A stretch of DNA of 64,000 bases from JAXMDT01 sp046348685 (GTDB lineage Bacteria; Pseudomonadota; Alphaproteobacteria; Rickettsiales; UBA998): NCBI GenBank assembly GCA_046348685.1, contig JAXMDT010000001.1, forward strand, positions 186,001 through 250,000, given 5' to 3'. Below are positions 53,077 to 62,601 of this stretch, in pieces. Under the pieces are notes generated by a model, which made no database searches, was not told the DNA's origin, and saw nothing but the letters and a program-made list of their open reading frames with translations. Every line of letters begins with the position of its first letter. The stretch's first letter is position 1. The position numbers and the translations under genes are program-made.

Positions 53077-54987
53077 CTAGTAGCCTAGCACCTCATTGGC
53101 AGTAAGCGATGCTTTGCCGCTAGAAATCAGTGCACGGTATACCTGATAATTTTCCATGATACGCTGTACGTAATTGCGTGTCTCTCCATAGGGAATGGAT
53201 TCAGTCCACTGGATAGCGTCATAAGGACTGCGGCGAGGATCCCCGAAACGATAACGCCACTCACTCGGTTTGCCTGGACCGGCGTTATATCCGGCTGCGG
53301 CCATTGCGTATGAACCGCCGAAGTTGCTAACCAGCTCCTGCAGATGAAAGCTGCCGACCTGGGCGTTATAGGTAGGCTCATAAAGGCGGGAGGGGGTAAA
53401 GCCCAATCCAAGCTTTTTCGCTTCACGCTTGGCGGTCGATGGCAGCATTTGCATCAAGCCGATAGCATTTGCAGAGCTTTGTGCACGGGGATTGAACATG
53501 CTTTCTTGTCGCATAATTGACAGTACCAGAAGTTTGTCGCCGAAAATCTGGCCTTGAGGCAGCCCCAAAGGATAGAGTTCGGCGAGATAGATGTTCCGGT
53601 TAAGCGCTTCTTTGGCGGCTCTTACCGCAAAATCTTTTCGTCCCATACGCAGGCCAAGGTCGGCTACTGCAGCAGCATCTGCAGGAGTTGAGGCCTGACG
53701 CGCGACATGAAGGAATAACGGCAGCGCTAAATCATCGCCGCCATATGCCACCAGACGCTGTGCGGCACGGGCAATTTCTGACCGTGCCAGTACGGTATCG
53801 CCGCTCCCGGGCTGGGCGCGGACGAAGGCTGGAAGCGCAAGAGGGTGTCCAGGCGAGAGTTCTTCCTGTGCCAACTGACCGTAAAATGTGGTGGGATACC
53901 GGGCAGCTTTTCGAAACCAGTTTGCGGCGGCTACAGAATCACCACCCGCTTTTGCGGTTCGGCCGCGCCAATATGCGGCACGCGATTTACTGACCGGATA
54001 TTCGACCAGCTTATACATTTCGCTAAAAGCGCTGCGTGCAGTCTCCAGGTCGTTTTTGTATGCAAAAGCGGTCCATCCCAGCATCCACAGTGCTTCCGAA
54101 CGCTCTATCTTGGAAACTTGTCCGTGATTTTTGGCGAGCGTATAAGCAAGATCATATCGGTTTTCCTGCTGCATTTCCCGAATCATATAGCTGCGCATCG
54201 GCCACCATTTGGCGGGGTAAGGCGGATTGGCGGGCGCTTGCAAAAGGAGCTCAGACACGCCGTCATAAAGTTTCTTATTAAAGCGCCATTTGGCGCGTTC
54301 ATATAACAGACCCGGATCACGTGCATGCGATGCGGGAACTTTACGCAATAATCCCTCAATATTTGGCGCTTTTCGTATCAGGCCGATACGCGCTTCAGCT
54401 ACGCGGCGATTAGCGTCCGGAAGCCGTCCCAGTAGACGCTGCGCGGCAGAAACCTGACCTTCCCAAAGAAGTCGGTCAACGCGCTGGATGTGAGTTGAGA
54501 TATCCAGCAAACCGCCGTAATTTCGCAGAATAAAATTTTCCTCATCATCTTTGAAATCGCCTTCGATCCACAAGGGCCGCAGCATCTGAGCGCTCATCTG
54601 TCCGGAATTGAGCAAAACGTAAAATTTTCCGCGCGCAGTGCGCGGCGGATAGCGCTTAAACCAGTCGAGCCGTATTCCTTGCGGTGCAATGCTATTGAGC
54701 AGCGCGATTTCAGCACGCGTAATTAGCTTTTCTTCTTCCGGCCATCCCCGGTGACGTGCCAGAAAATCTTCGTAAAGAGCGAATTCCGGAATGACATCGC
54801 TGGATTTGAGGTAATACCAGGTCGCTGCCGTCTCCAGTGTTTCATCACCGGAGGTGCTGGCATGAATCATGGCGTCCAGATAGCGTCCGCGCTTTAGTTC
54901 GCTAATACAGGTTTCCGCATTGCCGGCCTGGGCCGTCGAAGTTAAGAAACAAATCAGTGCAAACAAACAAACAAAAAAACGATACAT
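53077..54987 (-). CDS. slt: Soluble lytic murein transglycosylase (Slt family)
   Basis: About 636 residues. Signal peptide (YRFFVCLFALICFLTSTAQA), a long alpha-helical superhelical domain, then the SLT catalytic domain with Glu in SIMRQESMFNPRAQSS, GLMQMLPSTAK and AAGYNAGPGKPSEW, and a final RNYVQRIMENYQVYR. Cleaves peptidoglycan with formation of 1,6-anhydromuramyl ends in the periplasm. ATG at 54987 gives the signal peptide; the frame is open to 55032, which would overlap the divergent gene. The stop abuts that of the convergent lipoprotein gene. Confidence 0.94.
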   Translation of the reverse strand: MYRFFVCLFALICFLTSTAQAGNAETCISELKRGRYLDAMIHASTSGDETLETAATWYYLKSSDVIPEFALYEDFLARHRGWPEEEKLITRAEIALLNSIAPQGIRLDWFKRYPPRTARGKFYVLLNSGQMSAQMLRPLWIEGDFKDDEENFILRNYGGLLDISTHIQRVDRLLWEGQVSAAQRLLGRLPDANRRVAEARIGLIRKAPNIEGLLRKVPASHARDPGLLYERAKWRFNKKLYDGVSELLLQAPANPPYPAKWWPMRSYMIREMQQENRYDLAYTLAKNHGQVSKIERSEALWMLGWTAFAYKNDLETARSAFSEMYKLVEYPVSKSRAAYWRGRTAKAGGDSVAAANWFRKAARYPTTFYGQLAQEELSPGHPLALPAFVRAQPGSGDTVLARSEIARAAQRLVAYGGDDLALPLFLHVARQASTPADAAAVADLGLRMGRKDFAVRAAKEALNRNIYLAELYPLGLPQGQIFGDKLLVLSIMRQESMFNPRAQSSANAIGLMQMLPSTAKREAKKLGLGFTPSRLYEPTYNAQVGSFHLQELVSNFGGSYAMAAAGYNAGPGKPSEWRYRFGDPRRSPYDAIQWTESIPYGETRNYVQRIMENYQVYRALISSGKASLTANEVLGY

Positions 54988-55030
54988 AACCGATCTATAC
55001 AGATAACACACTAAGCTGTATAGAAAAACC

Positions 55031-56557
55031 ATGTCATCGCATCTTTCTACCTTGATTCTTTCTGCCGAGCGTATGCGCTTTGCCGAGCAATCGGCAATGA
55101 ACGCCGGAATTTCTGGCTGGCAGATGATGTGGGCTGCAGGAAATGCCGTTGCGGAAACAATTATCCAGCATTACCCGAAACAACGTGTCTTAATATTATG
55201 CGGTCCTGGAAATAACGGCGGCGATGGATACGTGGTCGCACGCCAGCTGATCGATAAAGGCTGGCTTGTTGAAGTGGTAGGTATAGCCCCGGAAAAGCTC
55301 AAAGGTGATGCAGCAAAAGCGCGGCAGTATTATGCAGGAACAATCCTATCATTCGATGATGTTCAGATCGAACCTGAAATGCTGGTAGTCGATGCGCTGT
55401 TCGGCATCGGACTGACCCGGCTGCTGGAAGGGAAGCCAGCATCTTTCCTTGCTGAAATGAATGCAAATCATTGCCGTGTCGTTGCGGTGGATATTCCTTC
55501 TGGCATTGATAGCAATACTGGCGTCGTACTCGGCATCGCACCTTATGCCGAAATCACCGTGACATTTGCGGCAAAGAAACCAGGTCACGTCCTGTTACCG
55601 GGAAAAGCGTATGCCGGTAAGGTGCTGGTAGCCGATATTGGCATCGATCATGTGATTAAGCGCAGTATCGTTGGCGCTGATCCGAGACTGGCGTCTTCGA
55701 TCAAAGAAGAAACGGTTGTCGCGGAAAACACGCCCGCGCTCTGGCTTAGCCGGTTCCCATGGCCACAGGTAGAGGATCATAAGTATACACGCGGGAAAGT
55801 AATTGTCGCAGGCGGTGGAATCCGCACGACGGGCGCGGCGCGGCTTGCGGCAACGGCAGCGCTCAGGATGGGAGCAGGGCTGGTCGCCGTTGCTTGCGAT
55901 ACGGAAAGCCTGCCTATTTATGCTAGTCACTTGACAAGCGTTATGACCGAAGTGGCGGATGATGTAACTGGTTTTTCCGCAGTTTTAAGCGATCGCCGGA
56001 TAAAAGCCTTATTGCTCGGACCGGGCAATGGCGTCACGCAAAAAACTAAATCATATGTATCGCTGGCGCTGGCTAAAAACATTCCCGTTGTTTTCGATGC
56101 GGATGCGGTAACGGTATTTGCTGGTGAGGCATCAACACTGAAAGACATGATCAACGCGCCAACCATTCTCACCCCGCATGAAGGAGAATTCGCACGTTTG
56201 TTTTCGAGCAGTGAGATTGATATCAAAACAGACAAGATGCATCGTGCCTACCGCGCTGCTTCCTATTTGAACGCCGTGATTGTCTTGAAAGGAGCGGATA
56301 CCGTGATCGCCGCTCCCGATGGTCGCGTTGCCATTAATACAAATGCACCAGCGACGTTGGCAACGGCAGGCACAGGCGACGTGCTTGCAGGCATGATTAC
56401 CGGACTCGTTGCACAGGGAATGGAGGTGTTCGATGCGGCTTGTGCAGGCGTCTGGCTTCATGCTGATGCCGCAAAAAACCTTGGCTGCGGTATGATTGCG
56501 GAGGATTTATTAACAAGTTTGGTCAATAGTTTACATAATTTAACAAAAATTAACTAA
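55031..56557 (+). CDS. nnr: Bifunctional NAD(P)HX epimerase/dehydratase
   Basis: 508 residues. N-terminal YjeF_N epimerase domain (LCGPGNNGGDGYVVARQLID, VDALFGIGLTR, DIPSGIDSNTG) and C-terminal ADP-dependent dehydratase of ribokinase fold (KYTRGKVIVAGG, LLGPGNG, ILTPHEGEFARL, TAGTGDVLAGMITGLVAQG). Repairs damaged hydrated NADH and NADPH. Both active halves look intact. Divergent from slt with 43 bases between starts. Confidence 0.95.
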   Translation: MSSHLSTLILSAERMRFAEQSAMNAGISGWQMMWAAGNAVAETIIQHYPKQRVLILCGPGNNGGDGYVVARQLIDKGWLVEVVGIAPEKLKGDAAKARQYYAGTILSFDDVQIEPEMLVVDALFGIGLTRLLEGKPASFLAEMNANHCRVVAVDIPSGIDSNTGVVLGIAPYAEITVTFAAKKPGHVLLPGKAYAGKVLVADIGIDHVIKRSIVGADPRLASSIKEETVVAENTPALWLSRFPWPQVEDHKYTRGKVIVAGGGIRTTGAARLAATAALRMGAGLVAVACDTESLPIYASHLTSVMTEVADDVTGFSAVLSDRRIKALLLGPGNGVTQKTKSYVSLALAKNIPVVFDADAVTVFAGEASTLKDMINAPTILTPHEGEFARLFSSSEIDIKTDKMHRAYRAASYLNAVIVLKGADTVIAAPDGRVAINTNAPATLATAGTGDVLAGMITGLVAQGMEVFDAACAGVWLHADAAKNLGCGMIAEDLLTSLVNSLHNLTKIN

Positions 56558-56602
56558 TTTGTCGTACTATTCCTAAAAATAAAAGATACGACGAGGCAAG
56601 TA

Positions 56603-56863
56603 ATGAGTTTTGAAAAAGCATTCAATGATCTGCCTGCGGATGCGCAGCATAAAGTACAAGAAATAGCTGCATTTGCGGTTTTACAAGCGCATTTAAAAGA
56701 TCCTGCTACGGATCCAAGCCTTGAAAATGTTGCTATGGTAAGCAACGCTTTGGCAATTATGTACGATGGCAATACTTCGCGGATCGATGTCGAGTTTCAG
56801 GGTGTGATGAGTTCACGCCGCGCCCAGGAAGAGATGTCGAAAGCAAATGCTGTAGGCATATAA
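56603..56863 (+). CDS. Small helical hypothetical protein (86 aa)
   Basis: ATG with GAGG six bases upstream. The product begins MSFEKAFNDLPADAQHKVQE, is predicted mostly helical and neutral to acidic, and has no signal or membrane segment. Ends RAQEEMSKANAVGI. Family not recognised. A terminator follows the stop directly, which supports it as a real transcription unit. An imperfect TTAA-N6-TTAAC lies upstream, one base short of CtrA spacing. Confidence 0.55.
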   Translation: MSFEKAFNDLPADAQHKVQEIAAFAVLQAHLKDPATDPSLENVAMVSNALAIMYDGNTSRIDVEFQGVMSSRRAQEEMSKANAVGI

Positions 56864-56865
56864 AA

Positions 56866-56889
56866 AAGCCCCGGATTGCTCCGAGGCTT
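56866..56889. terminator. Bidirectional terminator between the 86-aa gene and hppA
   Basis: Stem AAGCCcCGG (56866-56874) / CCGaGGCTT (56881-56889) with one mismatch and a six-base loop. Leftwards it is followed by TTTT, ending hppA transcripts; rightwards by CTTCATT, three bases after the stop of the small gene. Confidence 0.75.
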
Positions 56890-56912
56890 CTTCATTCAAT
56901 GATAATTTAAAA

Positions 56913-59012
56913 TTAAGCAAGCAACGCGAGAAGCAGGATCGCCGCGATATTGGCAATCTTGATCATCGGGTTGACGGCAGGACCAGCGGTATCCTTATAA
57001 GGATCGCCAACGGTGTCACCGGTGACGGCTGCTTTATGCGCGTCCGAACCCTTGCCGCCGTGGTTGCCTTCCTCAATATACTTCTTCGCATTATCCCATG
57101 CGCCGCCGCCGGATGTCATCGAAATCGCGACGAACAGGCCGGTGATGATGATGCCAAGCAGCATTGCGCCGAGAGCCGCAAACGCTTGCTCCTGGCCAGC
57201 TATGCCATTGATGAGGAAATAAAGAACGGCAGGCGTTGCAACCGGCAGGAGCGACGGAAGAATCATTTCCTTGATCGCAGCGACGGTCAGCATATCGACC
57301 GCGCGGCTGTAATCCGGTTTAGCCTTGCCTTCCATGATACCGGCAATCTCCTTGAATTGACGGCGCACCTCAACCACGACCGCACCCGCAGCGCGGCCTA
57401 CGGCCATCATGCCCATCGAGCCGAAAAGGTACGGCAGCAGACCGCCGATGAAAAGACCGACGACTACATAAGGATCACTCAGCTCAAAGCGGACGTTCAG
57501 ATCGGGGAAGTAGTGCTTCAGATCTTCCGTATAGGAAGCAAACAGTACAAGCGATGCCAATGCAGCAGAACCGATCGCATAGCCTTTAGTAACCGCTTTC
57601 GTGGTGTTGCCGACGGCATCGAGCGCATCGGTGGTGACACGGATTTCTTTTGGCAGTTCCGACATTTCAGCGATACCGCCAGCATTGTCCGTTACCGGAC
57701 CATATGCGTCGAGTGCAACGACCATTCCGGCCAGGGCCAGCATGGTTGTGGCTGCAATCGCAACGCCAAACAGACCGCAGAGCAGGAAGGTGCCGATGAT
57801 ACCGGCGCTGATCACCAGGATGGGCAGGGCGCAGGATTCCATCGAAACGGCAAGACCCTGAATCACGTTCGTACCGTGACCTGTTTCTGATGCTTTTGCG
57901 ACGCTTTTCACCGGACGATAGGCCGTGGACGTGTAATATTCCGTAATCCATACCAGCGCACCGGTGATAACAAGACCAATTAGCGAGCACGAGAAAATGT
58001 CCATGCCTGAGAACTGCAGACCGGACGCCGTCGTGTAGATTGTCCCCATGCCCAGTAGATAGTTGGTCGCGGCATAGATAAAGATTGCCGAGAACGCCGC
58101 CGAAGCAAAAAAGCCTTTATACAGCGCCTGTATAATGTTGTTATTGCTGCCAAGACGGACGAAAAAAGTACCAAGAATGGAGGCAATGATGCACACGGCG
58201 CCGACAATCAGCGGGTACATCAGCATCAACTGCTGGTCACCGCCGAGGAAGTAGATCGCCGAGAGCAACATGGTAGCGACAATCGTCACCACATAGGTTT
58301 CGAACAAGTCGGCTGCCATACCTGCGCAGTCACCCACGTTGTCGCCAACGTTATCAGCGATTACGGCCGGATTGCGTGGATCGTCTTCCGGGATACCCGC
58401 TTCAACCTTACCGACGAGGTCAGCGCCAACATCAGCGCCCTTGGTGAAAATACCGCCACCAAGACGTGCAAAGATGGAAATCAGGGAGGCGCCGAATGAA
58501 AGGGCAACCAAGGCTTCCAGAATCTGGCGTGTTTCATATTTGCCGGAATCGGACAGGTAAAAATAGTAACCTGCGACCGCGATCAGGCCCAGGCCCACGA
58601 CCAGCATACCGGTTACTGCACCAGCCCGGAAAGCGACGGAAAGTGCTTTTGCTATGCCTGAGCGTGCCGCTTCCGTCGTACGCACGTTCGAGCGCACCGA
58701 GATATTCATACCTATATAACCCGCTGCCCCTGACATGACCGCGCCGATGATGAAACCTATACCGACGTGTACGCCAAGCTTGTAACCAAGCAAAAGGCAA
58801 ATAACGATTCCGACGAATCCGATCGTACGGTACTGACGGTTCAGGTAAGCGCGTGCGCCTTCCTGAATGGCAGCAGCGATTTCCTGCATACGAGCATTAC
58901 CGGCTGGCGAAGCAAGAATACTGCGAATAGTGACAATGCCATAGACAATCGCAGCTACGCCGCATGCCAGCACAAACCATTTCAAATCGTTCAGATTCAT
59001 GGAGAAGTTCAT
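56913..59012 (-). CDS. hppA: Membrane-bound proton-pumping pyrophosphatase, K+-insensitive type
   Basis: 699 residues, about 16 membrane helices. Hydrolyses pyrophosphate and pumps protons. Active-site motifs: [40 protein letters not shown] and [20 protein letters not shown]. The Lys in [16 protein letters not shown] marks the K+-independent subclass (K+-dependent enzymes have Ala there). GAGG precedes the ATG. It lies downstream of the soluble pyrophosphatase gene on the same strand, separated by 119 bases holding a CAACCC-GGAC-GGGTTG hairpin (59043-59058). Confidence 0.96.
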   Translation of the reverse strand: MNFSMNLNDLKWFVLACGVAAIVYGIVTIRSILASPAGNARMQEIAAAIQEGARAYLNRQYRTIGFVGIVICLLLGYKLGVHVGIGFIIGAVMSGAAGYIGMNISVRSNVRTTEAARSGIAKALSVAFRAGAVTGMLVVGLGLIAVAGYYFYLSDSGKYETRQILEALVALSFGASLISIFARLGGGIFTKGADVGADLVGKVEAGIPEDDPRNPAVIADNVGDNVGDCAGMAADLFETYVVTIVATMLLSAIYFLGGDQQLMLMYPLIVGAVCIIASILGTFFVRLGSNNNIIQALYKGFFASAAFSAIFIYAATNYLLGMGTIYTTASGLQFSGMDIFSCSLIGLVITGALVWITEYYTSTAYRPVKSVAKASETGHGTNVIQGLAVSMESCALPILVISAGIIGTFLLCGLFGVAIAATTMLALAGMVVALDAYGPVTDNAGGIAEMSELPKEIRVTTDALDAVGNTTKAVTKGYAIGSAALASLVLFASYTEDLKHYFPDLNVRFELSDPYVVVGLFIGGLLPYLFGSMGMMAVGRAAGAVVVEVRRQFKEIAGIMEGKAKPDYSRAVDMLTVAAIKEMILPSLLPVATPAVLYFLINGIAGQEQAFAALGAMLLGIIITGLFVAISMTSGGGAWDNAKKYIEEGNHGGKGSDAHKAAVTGDTVGDPYKDTAGPAVNPMIKIANIAAILLLALLA

Positions 59013-59131
59013 AGGTCAGGCCTCTTGAATAAAGGATAATATCAACCCGGACGGGTTGTGATGAGAAGTGAAGGGCTTATGACAGATGACTTCCGGCTTG
59101 GCAATAGCGTTTTGTATACCGGCTGACGCTG

Positions 59132-59662
59132 TTACTTCTTCTTATATCGCTCAACAGCTTCCATAATCAGATTCTCGGCGAAATCCTTATTTTCCCAGCC
59201 AACTATGTTAACCCATTTACCATGCTCCAAATCTTTGTAGTGCTGGAAAAAGTGATAAATCTGATCCGTTAGAATTTTCGGAAGATCCGTGTAATTCATC
59301 ACATCCGTGTAAAAAGGATGCAGGCGTGTGGCTGGTACAGCGAGGATTTTTTCATCCATGCCTTTGTCATCTTCCATAACCAGCACGCCGACGGGACGGG
59401 CCGCCAGAACGCATCCCGGAATTACCGCACGGCGGCCAACCACCATAACATCCGCCGGATCACCGTCTTTTGACAGCGTATGTGGGATAAATCCGTAATT
59501 GCACGGGTAGTACATGGCGGTATGTAGAAAACGGTCTACAAACAGAGCACCGGATTCTTTATCCATTTCATATTTTATAGGTGACGCACCAAGCGGAACT
59601 TCGATGATTACGTTTATGTCGTGCGGGGGATTATCCCCGGCTTTAATTTTATTAAGGTCCAT
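59132..59662 (-). CDS. ppa: Inorganic pyrophosphatase (soluble, family I)
   Basis: 176 residues. Hydrolyses pyrophosphate made in biosynthesis. Signature Asp-rich loop [20 protein letters not shown] and Mg-binding [15 protein letters not shown]-terminal [20 protein letters not shown] is typical. Eight bases after the thioredoxin-like gene. Being next to hppA gives the cell two competing fates for pyrophosphate. Confidence 0.96.
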   Translation of the reverse strand: MDLNKIKAGDNPPHDINVIIEVPLGASPIKYEMDKESGALFVDRFLHTAMYYPCNYGFIPHTLSKDGDPADVMVVGRRAVIPGCVLAARPVGVLVMEDDKGMDEKILAVPATRLHPFYTDVMNYTDLPKILTDQIYHFFQHYKDLEHGKWVNIVGWENKDFAENLIMEAVERYKKK

Positions 59663-59670
59663 GGTTTTTC

Positions 59671-60360
59671 TTAGAGTGAAGGTTTAGAAGGTTCAGTCGT
59701 GCTGGTATCAGCGTAGATTTGCTCGAGAATCCGATCAATCTTATCTTTCTCAACATAACCGCCAATCTGACCTGCCGGTTTGCCGTGTGAGAAAAATGCC
59801 ATAAATGGAATGCCGCCGTTGAAATTGAATCCTTCAAGCTGCAGGTAATTAATCAGGCGGGAGTATTCTTTGCCGTTTCCTAAATAATATGGAATGAAAG
59901 GCGGCGCGGATGGTTTGCCATTCATGTAACGCTGGAATGCGTATTCGCTTTTATCAACCGATACGGCAACGATCTTCAAGCTATCCTGCCGCTCATTAGC
60001 AACTGATTCAATTTCAGGATACAGTTTATTACAGTAGGGGCACCACGACGTATAAATAAAAAGGAGTACCGGAACGTCACTATTCAGGATTTCTTTCGTT
60101 GCTTTATCAAAATCAGTCGGCACGATCCCGCTTTGGGTAAAGGTGACCGGTTCCGGGTCGCCTTTTTTAGCCGGCAGAACGGAACTTGTGTTTTCTGCAT
60201 CGCCAAACGCGGCCTGCGCGTCCATCGAAAGGCTTTGCGCCTCTGCCACTTTTCCCTCTGGTGACTTTTTTACTATGAAATGATCGTAGGCCCAGGCCAG
60301 CGCAATGACGACGAGAACAACGTTCAGGATACGATCAAAATACTTAAATCCGTTCTGCAT
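59671..60360 (-). CDS. Membrane-anchored thioredoxin-like protein
   Basis: About 229 residues. One N-terminal membrane helix ([20 protein letters not shown]), a linker, then a thioredoxin fold with redox motif Cys-Pro-Tyr-Cys in [19 protein letters not shown] and a cis-Pro region [14 protein letters not shown]. Probably a periplasm-facing disulfide reductase or a thiol exchange protein; the precise partner is unknown. The ATG at 60360 fits the membrane helix better than the open frame to 60396. Precedes ppa closely, so they may be co-transcribed. Confidence 0.82.
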   Translation of the reverse strand: MQNGFKYFDRILNVVLVVIALAWAYDHFIVKKSPEGKVAEAQSLSMDAQAAFGDAENTSSVLPAKKGDPEPVTFTQSGIVPTDFDKATKEILNSDVPVLLFIYTSWCPYCNKLYPEIESVANERQDSLKIVAVSVDKSEYAFQRYMNGKPSAPPFIPYYLGNGKEYSRLINYLQLEGFNFNGGIPFMAFFSHGKPAGQIGGYVEKDKIDRILEQIYADTSTTEPSKPSL

Positions 60361-60451
60361 TAAAAAACACTTGTTATTTACTCTATAATCTCGCATTTAG
60401 GGCGCTGAATCAAGCGAACAGTCGTCTTTATTCAGCAACAGGTGTGTAAAT

Positions 60452-61684
60452 ATGGCAAAAACAAAAATAAACAAGGTGGTTCTTGCTTACTCTGGCGGAC
60501 TGGATACCTCGATTATCCTCCGATGGCTGCAGGAGCAATACGAATGCGAAATTGTCACTTTTACCGCCGATATCGGCCAAGGTGAGGAAGTAGAGCCTGC
60601 GCGCAAAAAAGCGGAACTGATGGGCGTAAAAGAAATTTTCATTGAAGATCTTAGAGAGGAATTCGTCCGTGACTACGTGTTCCCGATGTTTCGCGCAAAT
60701 GCGTTATATGAAGGCGTGTATCTGCTCGGAACCTCCATTGCCCGCCCGCTGATCGCCAAACGCCAGATCGAGATCGCCAAGCAGACAGGCGCAGACGCCG
60801 TTTCGCATGGGGCAACCGGCAAAGGCAACGACCAGGTGCGTTTTGAGCTTGGTTATTACGCGCTGAAACCAGATATAAAGATTATTGCGCCATGGCGGGA
60901 ATGGGATTTGACGTCACGCACGAAACTCATCGAATACGCAGAAAAACATCAAATTCCTGTCGCCAAGGATAAACGCGGTGAAGCACCGTATTCGATGGAT
61001 GCGAACCTCCTGCATATTTCTTATGAAGGAAAAGCGCTGGAAGATCCCTGGGTAGGCCCCGATGAATCCATGTTCCGCCTGACGGTATCGCCGGAAAATG
61101 CGCCGAACGAGCCGGAAATCGTCGAAATCGAATTTAAAAAAGGCGATCCTGTCGCCATTAACGGCAAAATACTTTCGCCTGCTGCCATGCTTACTGAACT
61201 AAACCGCCTCGGGGGTAAGCATGGTATCGGCAGACTTGATCTCGTGGAAAACCGTTACGTCGGAATGAAATCGCGCGGCGTATACGAAACACCTGGCGGT
61301 ACTATTCTGCTTGCCGCGCATCGTGCTATCGAATCCATTACGCTCGACCGCGGTGCAGCGCATCTGAAAGACGAATTGATGCCGCGTTATGCCGAATTGA
61401 TCTATACGGGTTATTGGTTCTCACCGGAGCGCGAAATGCTGCAAACGCTAATCGATAAGTCCCAGGAACACGTTGAAGGTACGGTTCGTCTAAAGCTCTA
61501 TAAAGGCAATGTCATTGTCGAAGGGCGCAAATCGCCGAAATCGATCTATTCCATGGCGCACGTGACCTTTGAAGAAGATTCGGTATATGACCAACATGAC
61601 GCCGAAGGATTTATTAAACTCAACGCCTTACGGCTTAGACTGCTCGGCGCACGCAAGGTTAAAACGACTCTTTATTTCGTATGA
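60452..61684 (+). CDS. argG: Argininosuccinate synthase
   Basis: 410 residues. ATP-dependent joining of citrulline and aspartate in arginine synthesis. N-terminal P-loop [20 protein letters not shown], then [20 protein letters not shown] and [20 protein letters not shown]. Complete. A TATAAT at 60384-60389 lies upstream without a clear -35. Obligate intracellular Rickettsiales usually lack arginine synthesis, so its presence speaks for a more self-reliant lifestyle. Confidence 0.97.
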   Translation: MAKTKINKVVLAYSGGLDTSIILRWLQEQYECEIVTFTADIGQGEEVEPARKKAELMGVKEIFIEDLREEFVRDYVFPMFRANALYEGVYLLGTSIARPLIAKRQIEIAKQTGADAVSHGATGKGNDQVRFELGYYALKPDIKIIAPWREWDLTSRTKLIEYAEKHQIPVAKDKRGEAPYSMDANLLHISYEGKALEDPWVGPDESMFRLTVSPENAPNEPEIVEIEFKKGDPVAINGKILSPAAMLTELNRLGGKHGIGRLDLVENRYVGMKSRGVYETPGGTILLAAHRAIESITLDRGAAHLKDELMPRYAELIYTGYWFSPEREMLQTLIDKSQEHVEGTVRLKLYKGNVIVEGRKSPKSIYSMAHVTFEEDSVYDQHDAEGFIKLNALRLRLLGARKVKTTLYFV

Positions 61685-61761
61685 CAGTTTTATGACAATC
61701 GTTGTTATAGGCTTTTGCTATATCTCGTATTTTGATAAAATACTGATAATTAGAGACGTGT

Positions 61762-62460
61762 ATGGCATACGGCGATCCAGCAAACAATAATCTTTTTAGT
61801 GGCCCAATAAGCCCGGATAATGGGCCGACAACGTTTGGCGAAATGGATGCGCAGGCGATCCGAGAGCACTCTCATGATGCTGCCATAAGTGAGGCTGACA
61901 AGGCTGCCGCTGATACAATTATCAATCGTGCGATTTCCGAAGGATGGTCTGCTGAGCAATTACGTAATAGCGGAATAAACCCAGCATTTTTAAATCAGGG
62001 GCTTGATCGCCACAAACAAGCGATGGAGGCCAGCGGAAGCAACCCTGAAATGACCAAAGTTGAAAACGATAAAGTAAAAGCTGAAGAAATGTCGCAACTT
62101 CAGCAAGGTATTTTAGGCGGCAGCATGGCGATGGCCGGCCTGGGCGGATTCAGTGGTCTGTTTGGCGATGATAAAACAGCACAGGAAAAGCAGCAGGACA
62201 TGGCTGCACTTGACGGTATCGGCGGAGCTATGACTCTTACAAGTGTCGGTACGATGGGCGGGATGGCCGCCGTACCAGCCATAGCAAAGGAGTTTGGCAG
62301 CCTTTCTCAACATGCAAAAGGTGGAGAGCACGCGTACGAAGAAGATCTGTTTGTCAGTATCCGCCCGGGCCAGACACCTGCGCCTGCGATGGCTGCAGCA
62401 AGAGCACAACAAGAAGCGCGCAATGAACAATTTGTTCGCGGTGCATCAACCCCCCGCTAA
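61762..62460 (+). CDS. Glycine-rich hypothetical protein (232 aa)
   Basis: No signal peptide. The N-terminal half is hydrophilic and helical (ISEADKAAADTIINRAISEG, WSAEQLRNSGINPAFLNQGL). The middle has Gly/Ala/Met-rich segments (GILGGSMAMAGLGGFSGLFG, IGGAMTLTSVGTMGG) that could be a membrane hairpin. The C-terminus is Ala/Gln/Arg-rich with a basic end (GASTPR). I do not recognise a family. It resembles the two PG-binding-domain proteins in lacking export signals while carrying repetitive composition. Stands alone between argG and gyrA. Confidence 0.6.
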   Translation: MAYGDPANNNLFSGPISPDNGPTTFGEMDAQAIREHSHDAAISEADKAAADTIINRAISEGWSAEQLRNSGINPAFLNQGLDRHKQAMEASGSNPEMTKVENDKVKAEEMSQLQQGILGGSMAMAGLGGFSGLFGDDKTAQEKQQDMAALDGIGGAMTLTSVGTMGGMAAVPAIAKEFGSLSQHAKGGEHAYEEDLFVSIRPGQTPAPAMAAARAQQEARNEQFVRGASTPR

Positions 62461-62601
62461 TCAGTTTCATTTGATTTATCAAGCTTAATGCTTGCAGGCC
62501 TGTAGTGGGCTTGCTATACCCTTTTTACCTGTCTTTTATACTCGTGCCACGTGCCGGGTTGATAGCAAATTTCCCTCTATCAGAGGCGTAAAGGAACAAC
62601 C

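Noticed and set aside
56546..56560. CtrA box before the 86-residue gene (TTAA...TTAAC)
   Set aside because: Spacing is six, one short of the consensus, in a naturally A/T-rich gene end.
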